Origin: Gammaproteobacteria bacterium
Lineage (GTDB): Bacteria > Pseudomonadota > Gammaproteobacteria > UBA4575
NCBI GenBank assembly: GCA_022824965.1
Contig: JAJDYY010000002.1
Coordinates: forward strand, 124,001-188,000
Direction of reading: 5' to 3'
DNA length: 64,000 bases
The notes under the pieces are model-generated. The model made no database searches, had not been told where the DNA came from, and saw only the letters and a program-made list of their open reading frames with translations. Position 1 is the stretch's first letter, and the number at the start of each line of letters is the position of its first letter. A program made the translations under genes and the position numbers. Below are positions 37,665 through 45,640 of this stretch, in pieces.

Positions 37665-38966
37665 GTGCTGGCATCCGGGAGCACAGAAATATCCAGTCTC
37701 ATTGAGAGATCTGGGCTGTCCAAACAGGAAATAGCTGCAAGGACAGGTTACAACATCAGAACAGTATATCGCTGGAGATCCGGGGAAACTGCTCCAAAAA
37801 AGACGGTCACCGACTGGCTGTCGAAACAGGTCTTTGTCAACGGGCGATACAGGCCTGCAGAAAGGCCGGCATTTACCTTCATTGACCTGTTTGCAGGTGT
37901 TGGTGGCTTCCGGATCGGATTTGAATCCATCGGTGGGCGATGTATCTTCACCAGTGAATGGGACTCGCCCTGCCGTACCACCTACCACGCCAACTTCCCG
38001 TGCACCCACCCTGTCGCGGGAGACATCACCGCCCTGCCGGAGGAAGAAATTCCTGCACATGACATCCTGCTGGCAGGTTTTCCGTGCCAGCCCTTCTCCA
38101 TTGCCGGTGTTTCTAAAAAGAATGCACTGGGCATGAAACACGGCTTTGCCGATGCCACCCAGGGAACCCTGTTCTTCGATGCGGCCAGGATCATTGCCCA
38201 TCACCGGCCGGCGGCCTTTTTGCTGGAGAATGTGAAAAATCTTGTCAGCCATGACAGGGGGAATACATTCCGTGTGATCAGGACAACCCTAGAAGAGGAG
38301 CTTGGTTATCACATTGACTGGCGTGTGATCAATGCCAAGGGATTTGTGCCACAGAACCGTGAACGGATATTCATTGTCGGCTTCAGGGAGAATACCGGAT
38401 TTGATTTCAGCAAACTTGAGATACCGGATCCTGACAATGGCCCGTTACTGCGCTCGATCCTGCACCCACAGGATGGCTCTGAACCGGAAGACCCTCCCTA
38501 CACACATGGACCTAAGGGAAAGGTGGGCCCGAAATACACCCTGACCCCAAGGCTGTGGAGCTATCTGAAGGACTATGCTGTCAAGCACAAGGTGCGGGGA
38601 AACGGGTTCGGGTATGGACTTGTTGGTCCTGACGATACCTCCCGCACCCTCTCTGCACGTTACTACAAGGATGGATCGGAAGTGCTTGTCCGCCAGTACA
38701 AGAAAAGACCCCGTCGCCTGACCCCGCGAGAGTGTGCACGGCTGATGGGATTTGACGCACCCGGACGACCCCGTTTCGAGATCCCTGTTTCTGACACACA
38801 GGCCTACCGGCAGTTTGGCAACGCAGTAGTCGTCCCTGTCGTCGAGACCATTGCCCGGTTCATGCGTCCCCATATTCTTTCAGTCATGGCAAACGACAGG
38901 AGACAGGCTGAGCTTGATCTGGAGTATGCCCCGGTGGAAGAGGAGTTGCAGGTAGCCAGTGCCTGA
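37665..38966 (+). CDS. DNA cytosine-5 methyltransferase, M.EcoRII/Dcm-like
   Basis: Methylates the inner cytosine of a CCWGG-type site if it follows its relatives; specificity is inferred. 433 aa from a GTG at 37665 with GAGGA six bases before it. Residues about 10-50 form a helix-turn-helix (LSKQEIAARTGYNIRTVYRW) as in M.EcoRII. Then motif I FIDLFAGVGGFRIGFE, motif IV AGFPCQPFSIAGVSKKN with the catalytic Cys, motif VI LLENVKNL, motif VIII QNRERIFIVGF, target-recognition TLSARYYKDGSEVLV, and motif X RQFGNAVVVPV. It overlaps vsr by 8 bases. The HTH may repress its own promoter. Confidence 0.93.
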   Translation: MLASGSTEISSLIERSGLSKQEIAARTGYNIRTVYRWRSGETAPKKTVTDWLSKQVFVNGRYRPAERPAFTFIDLFAGVGGFRIGFESIGGRCIFTSEWDSPCRTTYHANFPCTHPVAGDITALPEEEIPAHDILLAGFPCQPFSIAGVSKKNALGMKHGFADATQGTLFFDAARIIAHHRPAAFLLENVKNLVSHDRGNTFRVIRTTLEEELGYHIDWRVINAKGFVPQNRERIFIVGFRENTGFDFSKLEIPDPDNGPLLRSILHPQDGSEPEDPPYTHGPKGKVGPKYTLTPRLWSYLKDYAVKHKVRGNGFGYGLVGPDDTSRTLSARYYKDGSEVLVRQYKKRPRRLTPRECARLMGFDAPGRPRFEIPVSDTQAYRQFGNAVVVPVVETIARFMRPHILSVMANDRRQAELDLEYAPVEEELQVASA

Positions 38967-39459
38967 TATTGTCTCGCCGGAAACCCGCAGCCGCATGATG
39001 GCGGGTATCCGGGGCAAGGATACGAAGCCCGAGCTTTTCATCCGCAAGGCCCTGCATGCGAGAGGGTTCAGATACCGTCTGCATGACCGCAGGCTGCCCG
39101 GAAAGCCGGATCTGTCTTTTCCGAAATACCGGGCGGTCATTCTTGTAAACGGATGCTTCTGGCACGGGCATGACTGTCATCTATTCAAGTGGCCCTCCAC
39201 CCGGCAAGAGTTCTGGCGCAGCAAGATTACACGCAACAGGCAGAAGGACAGGGAGACCTGGCAGGCACTCAGGGAGCGTGGATGGCGTGTAGCTGTCATC
39301 TACGAATGTGCCCTGAAAGGCAGGACGCGGCTTGATCCCAACATGGTGATCGACACGACGGAGAAATGGCTGCATTCGGAACAGGAGGCTCTCGTGGTTG
39401 AGGGCATCGACGAAAAGAGCAGGACGGGAGCACAGGATGAGAAAAGGGTATCTGTCTGA
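38959..39459 (+). CDS. vsr: very short patch repair endonuclease Vsr
   Basis: Nicks at T:G mismatches that arise when 5-methylcytosine deaminates in the methylase's site, protecting the genome from the mutagenic effect of its partner. 166 aa, GTG start inside the methylase end. Family signatures are RSRMMAGIRGKDTKPE, LPGKPDLSFPKYRAVILVNG (catalytic Asp in KPDLSF), GCFWHGHDCHLFKWP (zinc and active-site residues) and KITRNRQKDRE. Confidence 0.95.
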   Translation: MPDIVSPETRSRMMAGIRGKDTKPELFIRKALHARGFRYRLHDRRLPGKPDLSFPKYRAVILVNGCFWHGHDCHLFKWPSTRQEFWRSKITRNRQKDRETWQALRERGWRVAVIYECALKGRTRLDPNMVIDTTEKWLHSEQEALVVEGIDEKSRTGAQDEKRVSV

Positions 39460-40660
39460 ATATTTTGCCGGTGTGGTCGCAAAACGGCTGAGTGCTGTAG
39501 AGGCACATCCGGAAAGTTCCAACCAGCATGAGTTCAACGGGGTGATGCCCCTGAAACAGCTTCTGGGCCTGGAGAAACTGGCAGACAGGACGACCCGGTT
39601 TATATGGTTTGGTGACGAGAATGAGGGATTCTCAGAGGACTCATCCATCACGTGGTATGACGCCCGCAAACAGCACCCTACACGGACAGAACACAGGCTT
39701 TATTTCAGGAGCAATCCGGTAATGGAACGCGCTGGTGCAGGGGACCTGCTGGTTGTTGCCAAGAGACCTTCCGGTGACTTGATGATCATTGTGGTTGCGC
39801 AGGGAAGTACGGAAGAAAGCCGGCTTGTGTGGCTCTTCGGCCTTTCAGCCGGAGAGCTTGGAGCTGGCTTCACATACACAGATCTTGAAAACGGGGATGA
39901 CCAGCAGATCGGATTTGCTGCGAGATTTATTCTCGAATCCCTTGGCATGGAACTCGAGGAGCCGGAGCCTGAAAGGCTGGACAGGCTGCTCGAGCCCTTT
40001 CAGGGAGTGTTTCCGACGACAGCCGAGTTCTCCGGCTTTGCCAGAAGTACTCTCCCCGAGGTCAGTCCCGTGGCTGATCCTGATGATGCCCTGCTTGCAT
40101 GGATGGAACGTGAGGAAAAGCTGTTTCGCCGCATGGAGCATCATGCAGTGGCACAGCGCCTGAGGGACGGGTTCTGGTCCGGTGAGGTGGCTGATGTGGA
40201 CGGGTTTATCAGCTTCTCACTCAGTGTGCAGAACAGGAGAAAGGCGCGTGCCGGGTATGCACTCGAGCATCATCTCGAAGAGATATTTACGGCCTTTGGA
40301 CTGAAACATGACCGGCAGGCAGTCACAGAGCACAACTCACGGCCTGACTTCCTTTTCCCCGGTGCTGCCGAGTATCACAATCAGGATTTCGCGGCGACCG
40401 GTCTTTCCATGCTGGGGGTAAAGTCTACCTGCAAGGATCGATGGCGGCAGGTTCTCTCGGAAGCAAAAAGGATACCGGACAAGCATCTCCTGACGCTTGA
40501 GCCCGGCATCAGCGAGACCCAGACTGCCGAGATGCGAGCTAGCAGGATTCAGCTTGTCCTGCCTGCTGAACTGCATGGCACCTACACCGGCGCCCAGAGG
40601 GCGTGGATCATGAATGTGCATGAATTTATTGATCATGTAAGGCAACAGCAGGAGAAATGA
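39437..40660 (+). CDS. EcoRII-like type IIE restriction endonuclease
   Basis: Cleaves unmethylated CCWGG-type sites if it follows EcoRII; the site is inferred. 407 aa from the ATG at 39437 (MRKGYLSEYFAGVVAKRLS), which has GGAG before it and matches EcoRII length (404). The N-terminal effector-binding domain covers about 1-170. The C-terminal PD-(D/E)XK domain shows RPDFLFPG, LGVKSTCKDRWRQVL and HLLTLEPGISETQTAEM. It overlaps vsr by 23 bases. A frame starting at 39398 is too long at the N-terminus. Confidence 0.92.
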   Translation: MRKGYLSEYFAGVVAKRLSAVEAHPESSNQHEFNGVMPLKQLLGLEKLADRTTRFIWFGDENEGFSEDSSITWYDARKQHPTRTEHRLYFRSNPVMERAGAGDLLVVAKRPSGDLMIIVVAQGSTEESRLVWLFGLSAGELGAGFTYTDLENGDDQQIGFAARFILESLGMELEEPEPERLDRLLEPFQGVFPTTAEFSGFARSTLPEVSPVADPDDALLAWMEREEKLFRRMEHHAVAQRLRDGFWSGEVADVDGFISFSLSVQNRRKARAGYALEHHLEEIFTAFGLKHDRQAVTEHNSRPDFLFPGAAEYHNQDFAATGLSMLGVKSTCKDRWRQVLSEAKRIPDKHLLTLEPGISETQTAEMRASRIQLVLPAELHGTYTGAQRAWIMNVHEFIDHVRQQQEK

Positions 40661-40752
40661 CTACAGTCAAATGCAGCTTCACGTCAGATACACATCTGGC
40701 AAGGCAATTCCGTTATTTCCCAAAACGACCAACAGCTGAACACCCACATCCA

Positions 40753-40935
40753 TCACACCTGCTGTCTGGATTCGATCCATTGAATCACCGCACTTTCATG
40801 CCAGCCCACTGAACGGGCTCCGGTCAACTTGATCTGTTTGGGAAAATCGCCCCTGGCGATCTGGGCGTAGATGGTGGAGCGGGAGAGTCCGGTCATGCGC
40901 TGGACATCCTTCAGTCGTACAATTCTGTAGTTCAT
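40753..40935 (-). CDS. AlpA-family transcriptional regulator, copy 2
   Basis: 60-aa MerR-like DNA-binding protein nearly identical to the copy at 13762: MNYRIVRLKDVQRMTGLSRS and GARSVGWHESAVIQWIESRQ. I chose the ATG at 40935 with AGGA eight bases upstream, matching copy 1; an ATG at 40950 is possible. It follows a tyrosine recombinase on the same strand by 44 bases and so is probably co-transcribed with it, unlike copy 1. Confidence 0.88.
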   Translation of the reverse strand: MNYRIVRLKDVQRMTGLSRSTIYAQIARGDFPKQIKLTGARSVGWHESAVIQWIESRQQV

Positions 40936-40979
40936 GGGTAAGTTCCTCATTCTTTTCCTTCGGGTTGCAATCGTCACAG

Positions 40980-41846
40980 CTACCTTCCCAGGTACGCTGC
41001 CGTAATCTGTTCTCTCTCGTGGCCGAGTTCCTGGCTGATGGTCATTCGGGCCTGGTGGTCCAGCTCGCGCTGTTCCGGAGTCAGTAACTGGCTGTCCGGT
41101 CCCCCGGTGGCCGGACACTTCCAGCCCGTCAGCTCCTCGTAGCGGTCTTGGGCATATGCATGGCGAAGGCCATGCATGCTGGAGAGGCCAGCCCGGGTGG
41201 TATTGCCCTCATAGACTCTCAGTTGCTGGACGTAGCTTCGCTGTGGCGGGATCAGGGAGCCAAAGCCGGTCAGGGCCCGTGCCCGGTCAAGGACGTCTCG
41301 CTGGCTTTCTGTGCGAACGGGGATCGTTCGGGGCTTACCGCCCTTGGTCCAGCTGGCTTTCAGTTGCAGGCGATCTCCCTTGTCCGCGTAGCTCGGCCGG
41401 AACTTCATGGCCTCCTCGCGCCGCAGGCCAAAGGCCCGCTGCAGCTCCAGACTCAAGCGAACGTGTTGATCCTTGATTTTGTTGAGTTGTTGCCGGGTGA
41501 TGTCTTTAGCTTTGCTTTCGTTCGTGACGAACCTTCGGTCCGGGATCCCGTAATGTTCGTTGGATCTTGCGATGACGTTCTGCTTGTTGACCTTGTGGGC
41601 CCACCACCGGAGCGTGGCCATCCGGTTCTTGATGGTTCCGATCGAGAGGCTGTTGTCCTGCCATTTTTGTACCAGGGTTTCAATATGCTTCGGTTTCAAG
41701 GATCTGGACTGCATCTTGCGGTAGCCCATCGCATGCAGTTCATTGGCGATCAGGGTGAGCATGCGCTCCCGGTTTCTTTGTGTGGCGTAGCTGCCCTCCC
41801 GGCAGTGCCGGCAGAGCTGTTTCAGTTCGTAGTTCAACGTCCTCAT
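40980..41846 (-). CDS. tyrosine recombinase with SAM-like N-terminal domain
   Basis: A second phage-integrase-fold protein, 288 aa, of the kind often found as a stand-alone gene in integrative elements of proteobacteria, unrelated in sequence to the two P4-type integrases. The N-terminal SAM-like DNA-binding domain covers 1-110. Catalytic residues appear in FGLRREEAMKF (Arg), ASWTKGGKPRTIPV (Lys), MHGLRHAYAQ (His-x-x-Arg), SQELGHEREQ and ITAAYLGR (nucleophilic Tyr). The target site is unknown. It might act as an excision partner or be a leftover of an earlier element. Confidence 0.85.
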   Translation of the reverse strand: MRTLNYELKQLCRHCREGSYATQRNRERMLTLIANELHAMGYRKMQSRSLKPKHIETLVQKWQDNSLSIGTIKNRMATLRWWAHKVNKQNVIARSNEHYGIPDRRFVTNESKAKDITRQQLNKIKDQHVRLSLELQRAFGLRREEAMKFRPSYADKGDRLQLKASWTKGGKPRTIPVRTESQRDVLDRARALTGFGSLIPPQRSYVQQLRVYEGNTTRAGLSSMHGLRHAYAQDRYEELTGWKCPATGGPDSQLLTPEQRELDHQARMTISQELGHEREQITAAYLGR

Positions 41847-42530
41847 GCGTGTGTTCTCCTATGTCTGGTGAGTGTTTCCGAACACCCGAGAGCCTGAGCT
41901 CACAGGTTCGCTTGCGCGATGCAGTTCAATGGGACACGACTCCCTCAATGACTTGAATGGGCCTCAGTCCAGGCCATACAGATTCTCTTCTGTTAAAGAG
42001 TGACCCTGTACCGGTCAAGGTGCCCTTGCAGGGCGATATTTGAAGATAGGGATACCCTCCTTTTAAGTTATGTGGATACGCTCCACTGAATTGAAAATAA
42101 CGGCCCTGTGCACAGCACCGACTGTCTGACCCCAGGGATCAGACGGGTGTGCCGTTCACGGGCGTAGGAAAATGTCACGCACAGGAAAACCCGCACGTGC
42201 CGATAGGCGAAATGCCTTGTGTTGAAGGTGGAGACGGGCCCAGGGGACCTGAATCCGAAGGTCTGTATCAAGGATACAGACTGGTATTGAAGATGGATCG
42301 CAGCCGGATGACTGATGCCTCTGTTGCACGATCCGGAGAGGCCTTGGTTGCCGCTGATATACCGTAGCGGCCCGGTACAAAACTGTTACGGGTCAGTATA
42401 CCACCCGCTGCTTCCCAGTCACGGAAAATCTTCTTACCCTGGAGCTAAAAATTTCGACGCCGTAATTTGCCGGGCATTCAGCTTTCAAAAATGTACAGTA
42501 CGGCGCTACCAGCCTCCGGGCTCTGCAGGC
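41847..42530. other. intergenic region of island, hairpins, no gene seen
   Basis: About 680 bases with no convincing protein gene on either strand. It holds a perfect 9-bp hairpin GTCTGTATC-AAG-GATACAGAC at 42261-42281 and a weaker one (GTCTGA/TCAGAC) near 42123-42143. A non-coding RNA or regulatory region is possible; I see no promoter-terminator pair that would prove it. Confidence 0.45.
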
Positions 42531-42579
42531 GGTCGCGTCACTCCTGCGTTTCACTTCGTTCACCGGGAGTGACACGACC
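42531..42579. repeat. 49-bp hairpin repeat, copy 2
   Basis: GGTCGCGTCACTCCT (42531-42545) pairs with GGGAGTGACACGACC (42565-42579) in 13 of 15 positions; the loop is 19 bases starting GCGTTT. It is the counterpart of 13384-13432 and lies 150 bases beyond the integrase stop. Confidence 0.65.
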
Positions 42580-42731
42580 GGGTAACGGGGTGGACAGCAC
42601 GGGGAACAGCCGGATAGCGCTTGCCATTACGGTGAATTCGATCGCGCTACATCCAGTTGGCGGGCATGAAAGTACGGGGGTTCAGCGGATCGGGTCTACC
42701 AGCAGAAGCATGCCGCTAGTAGCTTGGCCGA

Positions 42732-43967
42732 CTAGCCGTTGGCTACCTTGGAGAAGATTGGGATCACCTTGCCGGAGACGCGCATCTCATCCAGGTAATC
42801 GGCCCACCACTGCATCATGGTCCGGCGCTCATCCAGGTAGCGGGCATGGTAGGTATAGGCGGCCCGCACACTGTTTCGCTCCATGTGGGCCAGTTGGCGC
42901 TCGATGGCATCCGGATTGAAGCCGGACTCGTTCAGGATTGAGGAAGCGGTAGCCCTGAAGCCATGCGGTACCGCCTTGCTCTTGCCCTTCTGGGTACCAT
43001 CGTAGCCCAGCTTGAAGATCGCCTGACGCATCGTGTTGTCCGACATCTCGCGGGAGCGGTCGCGCTCGGAGGGAAACACCAGATCGTATTTTCCGGTCAT
43101 GCCATGCAACAGCTCGATGAGTTCCAGGGCCTGTCGGGACAAGGGCACCAGGTGTTCATTACGCATCTTCATGCGATCCGCAGAGATGCGCCAAACCTTG
43201 TCTTCAAGATCAAACTCCTCCCAGCGAGCTTTCCGCAACTCCCCGGAGCGCACAAAGGTCAGTAACAGCAATTTGATCGCCCGCTGGGTCAGCTTGCGGC
43301 CCCGGTCACTGTAGCCCTCCAGTTCTTTCAGGAACTGCGGCAGCTCCTCTCTGGGCAGCGAAGCCCGGTGCTGGACCTTTCTCTGCTTGACGATGCCCTC
43401 CAGGTCCGAGGCCGGGTTACTGGTCGCAATGCCTCGCTGGATGGCAAAGCGGCAAATGGCCCGGATAGCCTGGTTGACCCGGCTGGCCACATCCAGCGCT
43501 CCGCGGGCCTCAATCTTTCGAACCGTGGCAATGATCCTCTGGGGGGTAATTTCATCGATGGGCAAGCGCCCCAGATCCCGGAACGCATTGTCTTCCAGAC
43601 GTTTCAGGACACGGGCGGCATGAGAAGGACTCCAGGTGCCACTGCAGTGCTCCCACCACTGGCGGGCAACGGCTTCGAACTCATCGGCCTGTAGGGCCTG
43701 CTTTGCCTCCTTGCGGACCTCGCTCGGATCCTGGCCGTTCTCAAGTTGAATCCGGGCCTTTCTCCGCTTCTCGCGGGCTGCCTTGAGGCTAACCGCTGGA
43801 TAGACCCCCAGGGCCAGGGTGTTCCTCTTACCGCAGAATCGATAATCCAGGCGCCAGTACTTGCTGCCATTTGTCTTAACGAGCAGGTACATGCCGGCGC
43901 CATCAGCGATCCGGTAGTCACTAGCGTGGGGTTTTGCCGCCTTTAGACGTGTGTTGGTAAGGGGCAT
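42732..43967 (-). CDS. P4-type tyrosine integrase, tRNA-Leu island
   Basis: 411 aa, intact, same length and same domain order as the integrase at 13983-15218: DUF4102 arm-binding domain (ALGVYPAVSLKAAREKRRKA), core-binding domain, and catalytic residues in FVRSGELRKARWEE, HGFRATASSIL, LAHMERNSVRAAYTYH and ARYLDERR. Most differences from its sister are in the middle core-binding part (about 85-190), as expected for two enzymes using different tRNA targets. It starts 178 bases from the tRNA-Leu 3' end and would catalyse integration and excision of the 12.2 kb island. Confidence 0.96.
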   Translation of the reverse strand: MPLTNTRLKAAKPHASDYRIADGAGMYLLVKTNGSKYWRLDYRFCGKRNTLALGVYPAVSLKAAREKRRKARIQLENGQDPSEVRKEAKQALQADEFEAVARQWWEHCSGTWSPSHAARVLKRLEDNAFRDLGRLPIDEITPQRIIATVRKIEARGALDVASRVNQAIRAICRFAIQRGIATSNPASDLEGIVKQRKVQHRASLPREELPQFLKELEGYSDRGRKLTQRAIKLLLLTFVRSGELRKARWEEFDLEDKVWRISADRMKMRNEHLVPLSRQALELIELLHGMTGKYDLVFPSERDRSREMSDNTMRQAIFKLGYDGTQKGKSKAVPHGFRATASSILNESGFNPDAIERQLAHMERNSVRAAYTYHARYLDERRTMMQWWADYLDEMRVSGKVIPIFSKVANG

Positions 43968-43970
43968 AAA

Positions 43971-44018
43971 TGACAGTACTTTTTAAATTGAATCGAAAAG
44001 TACTGTCAAATGTACTGT
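43971..44018. repeat. inverted arm-type sites upstream of integrase 2
   Basis: TGACAGTACTTTT (43971-43983) and AAAAGTACTGTCA (43996-44008), then TGTACTGTCA (about 44011-44020), the same set and spacing as at 15222-15271. Further on, both loci also share a GGATTTTAT-GGACG motif (15364 and 44113 regions). Confidence 0.65.
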
Positions 44019-44144
44019 CATTTTTCCCGGATGTCAATGAACGCTCTTGGACGCCATAAAACAAAATTTTTGAATTAAGATGCTGTTATTTAAATACTTT
44101 ATGGACCTTGCTGGATTTTATTGGACGTTCTCGGATAGTTCAAT

Positions 44145-44231
44145 TGGTGCCGATGGCCGGACTCGAACCGGCACGAGGTTTCCCCCACTAGCCCCTCAAG
44201 CTAGCGCGTCTACCAATTCCGCCACATCGGC
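44145..44231 (-). tRNA. tRNA-Leu(GAG)
   Basis: An 87-nt class II tRNA with encoded CCA. The anticodon loop is TTGAGGG between CTAGC and GCTAG, giving anticodon GAG. It has a long variable arm and T-loop GGTTCGAGTCC. Its T-arm is the attachment site of the defence island. The order secG then tRNA-Leu(GAG) is the ancestral gammaproteobacterial one. Confidence 0.96.
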
Positions 44232-44242
44232 TGTACCTGGCT

Positions 44243-44270
44243 ATTCTAACGCAAGAGACGGATAACCAAA
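44243..44270 (-). promoter_or_regulatory. candidate promoter of tRNA-Leu
   Basis: On the minus strand TAGAAT (44248-44243) follows TTTGGT (44270-44265) after 16 bases. Start would be about 6 bases before the mature tRNA 5' end. The -35 box is poor; read-through from secG is the alternative. Confidence 0.35.
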
Positions 44271-44331
44271 CCCTGCCCTCTTTCAGAACAGGCTGCAGGC
44301 AATCGCATGACCTGGCTGTGGATTCAGGAGA

Positions 44332-44742
44332 TCAGTTGGCGTCCGGATCCGCTGCAGGGGCAGCATTTTCCTGAGGTATATCCGGCAGATCGGATACAGC
44401 TGATTCCGGTACGGGCTGTACCTCTGGCAGGCTTTCCTCCACAGGCACCTCGACCACCTCTTCGATGACCTGCACTGACTGATCGATAACACTTTCTGTC
44501 ACCGGGCGATGGGTAGCCAGATAGGCCAGCAACAGGCTGTTGGCAAAGAACAGGGTCGCGAGAATGGCCGTTGCCCGTGTCAGGAACGTCGCCGATCCCC
44601 GTGCTCCAAAAACTGTCCCTGAAGCTCCGCTGCCAAAGGCTGCACCGACATCGGCACCCTTGCCGTGCTGAATCAGCACCAGACCGATAATGCCGATGGC
44701 CAACAGCACATCGACTGCCACCAGTATGCTATATAACATCAT
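44332..44742 (-). CDS. secG: protein translocase subunit SecG
   Basis: Small inner-membrane subunit of the SecYEG channel, 136 aa. Two membrane helices (about 4-22 and 55-76) flank the conserved cytoplasmic loop GKGADVGAAFGSGASGTVFG. The C-terminal tail (about 80-136) is long, acidic and Pro-rich, as in many non-enteric SecGs. It lies 38 bases after tpiA. Confidence 0.95.
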   Translation of the reverse strand: MMLYSILVAVDVLLAIGIIGLVLIQHGKGADVGAAFGSGASGTVFGARGSATFLTRATAILATLFFANSLLLAYLATHRPVTESVIDQSVQVIEEVVEVPVEESLPEVQPVPESAVSDLPDIPQENAAPAADPDAN

Positions 44743-44780
44743 GTGCCTGTCTTCCTTTTTCTATCCTGCTGAGACGGCCT

Positions 44781-45533
44781 TTATGTCCCGGAGGCCGCAA
44801 TCGCGACAAAGTCCTCTGCCTTGAGTGATGCGCCCCCGATCAGCCCCCCGTCAATATCGTTTTCCTGCAGCAGTGCACCGGCATTTTCAGGTTTCATGCT
44901 GCCTCCATACAGGATGCGGATACCGCCTGCAATCCCTTCGTCCTGCCTGCTCAGCCTGTCGCGGGCAAATGCATGCACCTGCTGGGCCTGTTGTGGAGTG
45001 GCAGTCTTGCCGGTGCCAATCGCCCAGACGGGCTCATACGCAATGACCGCATTGTCGAAGCCTTCGATTCCCGAGCGCGTCAGGACAGCATCCAGCTGGC
45101 GTGCAATGACTGCTTCCGTTTGCCCGCCTTCGCGCTCCTCCAGGGTCTCGCCGACACAGAGAATTGGAATCAGGCTGTGTTCCTGGGCTCGCTCGAACTT
45201 CGCCGCCACCAGCGCATCGCTCTCGCCGTATATATGGCGCCGTTCAGAGTGTCCGATGATCACGTACGTACAGCCAAACTCCCGTATCATGGCCGGTGAA
45301 ACTTCTCCCGTATAGGCACCTTCTGCCTGGTCCGAGCAATCCTGCGCGCCAAGTGCGATACCGGTGTCCTGTAACAACTGACCTGCATGCTGCAGGTAGA
45401 CAAATGGTGGACACACGGCAACCTCGGTGGCCCCGACCGTGGGAATTTGTTCGGTAATTCCGGCAAGAAGTTCCGAAACTGACTCCAGTGAGCCGTTCAG
45501 TTTCCAGTTTCCGGCGACCAGAGTCTGGCGCAT
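44781..45533 (-). CDS. tpiA: triosephosphate isomerase
   Basis: Interconverts dihydroxyacetone phosphate and glyceraldehyde 3-phosphate in glycolysis and gluconeogenesis. The 250 aa show catalytic Lys11 in GNWKLNGS, His95 in VIIGHSERR and Glu167 in AYEPVWAIGTGKTAT. Full length. It sits between glmM and secG, the usual place in many gammaproteobacteria. Confidence 0.98.
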   Translation of the reverse strand: MRQTLVAGNWKLNGSLESVSELLAGITEQIPTVGATEVAVCPPFVYLQHAGQLLQDTGIALGAQDCSDQAEGAYTGEVSPAMIREFGCTYVIIGHSERRHIYGESDALVAAKFERAQEHSLIPILCVGETLEEREGGQTEAVIARQLDAVLTRSGIEGFDNAVIAYEPVWAIGTGKTATPQQAQQVHAFARDRLSRQDEGIAGGIRILYGGSMKPENAGALLQENDIDGGLIGGASLKAEDFVAIAASGT

Positions 45534-45640
45534 CAGATGATTCGTCCGTTAAAAAATTAAAAGTGCGCAGCTTACCCACCGCAACATGATTAAGCAAACC
45601 CCGGAGGAATGTGTCGCACGTCTATAGCGGGTGTCTGCAG

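Larger units (their letters stand above)
31958..44167. mobile_element. 12.2 kb defence island in tRNA-Leu(GAG)
   Basis: Bounded by the 16-base direct repeat GATGGCCGGACTCGAA, at 31958-31973 and inside the tRNA-Leu gene at 44152-44167. Resemblance extends outward (GTTCAA-TGGTG on one side, with a 2-base gap). A P4-type integrase lies just inside the tRNA end. Cargo in order: a 53-aa membrane protein, qatDCBA, a GHKL-like gene remnant, EcoRII-like methylase-vsr-nuclease, alpA, a second tyrosine recombinase and the integrase. The qat part is visibly richer in A+T than the host genes, while the restriction operon is closer to host composition, so the cargo has more than one origin. Confidence 0.85.
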
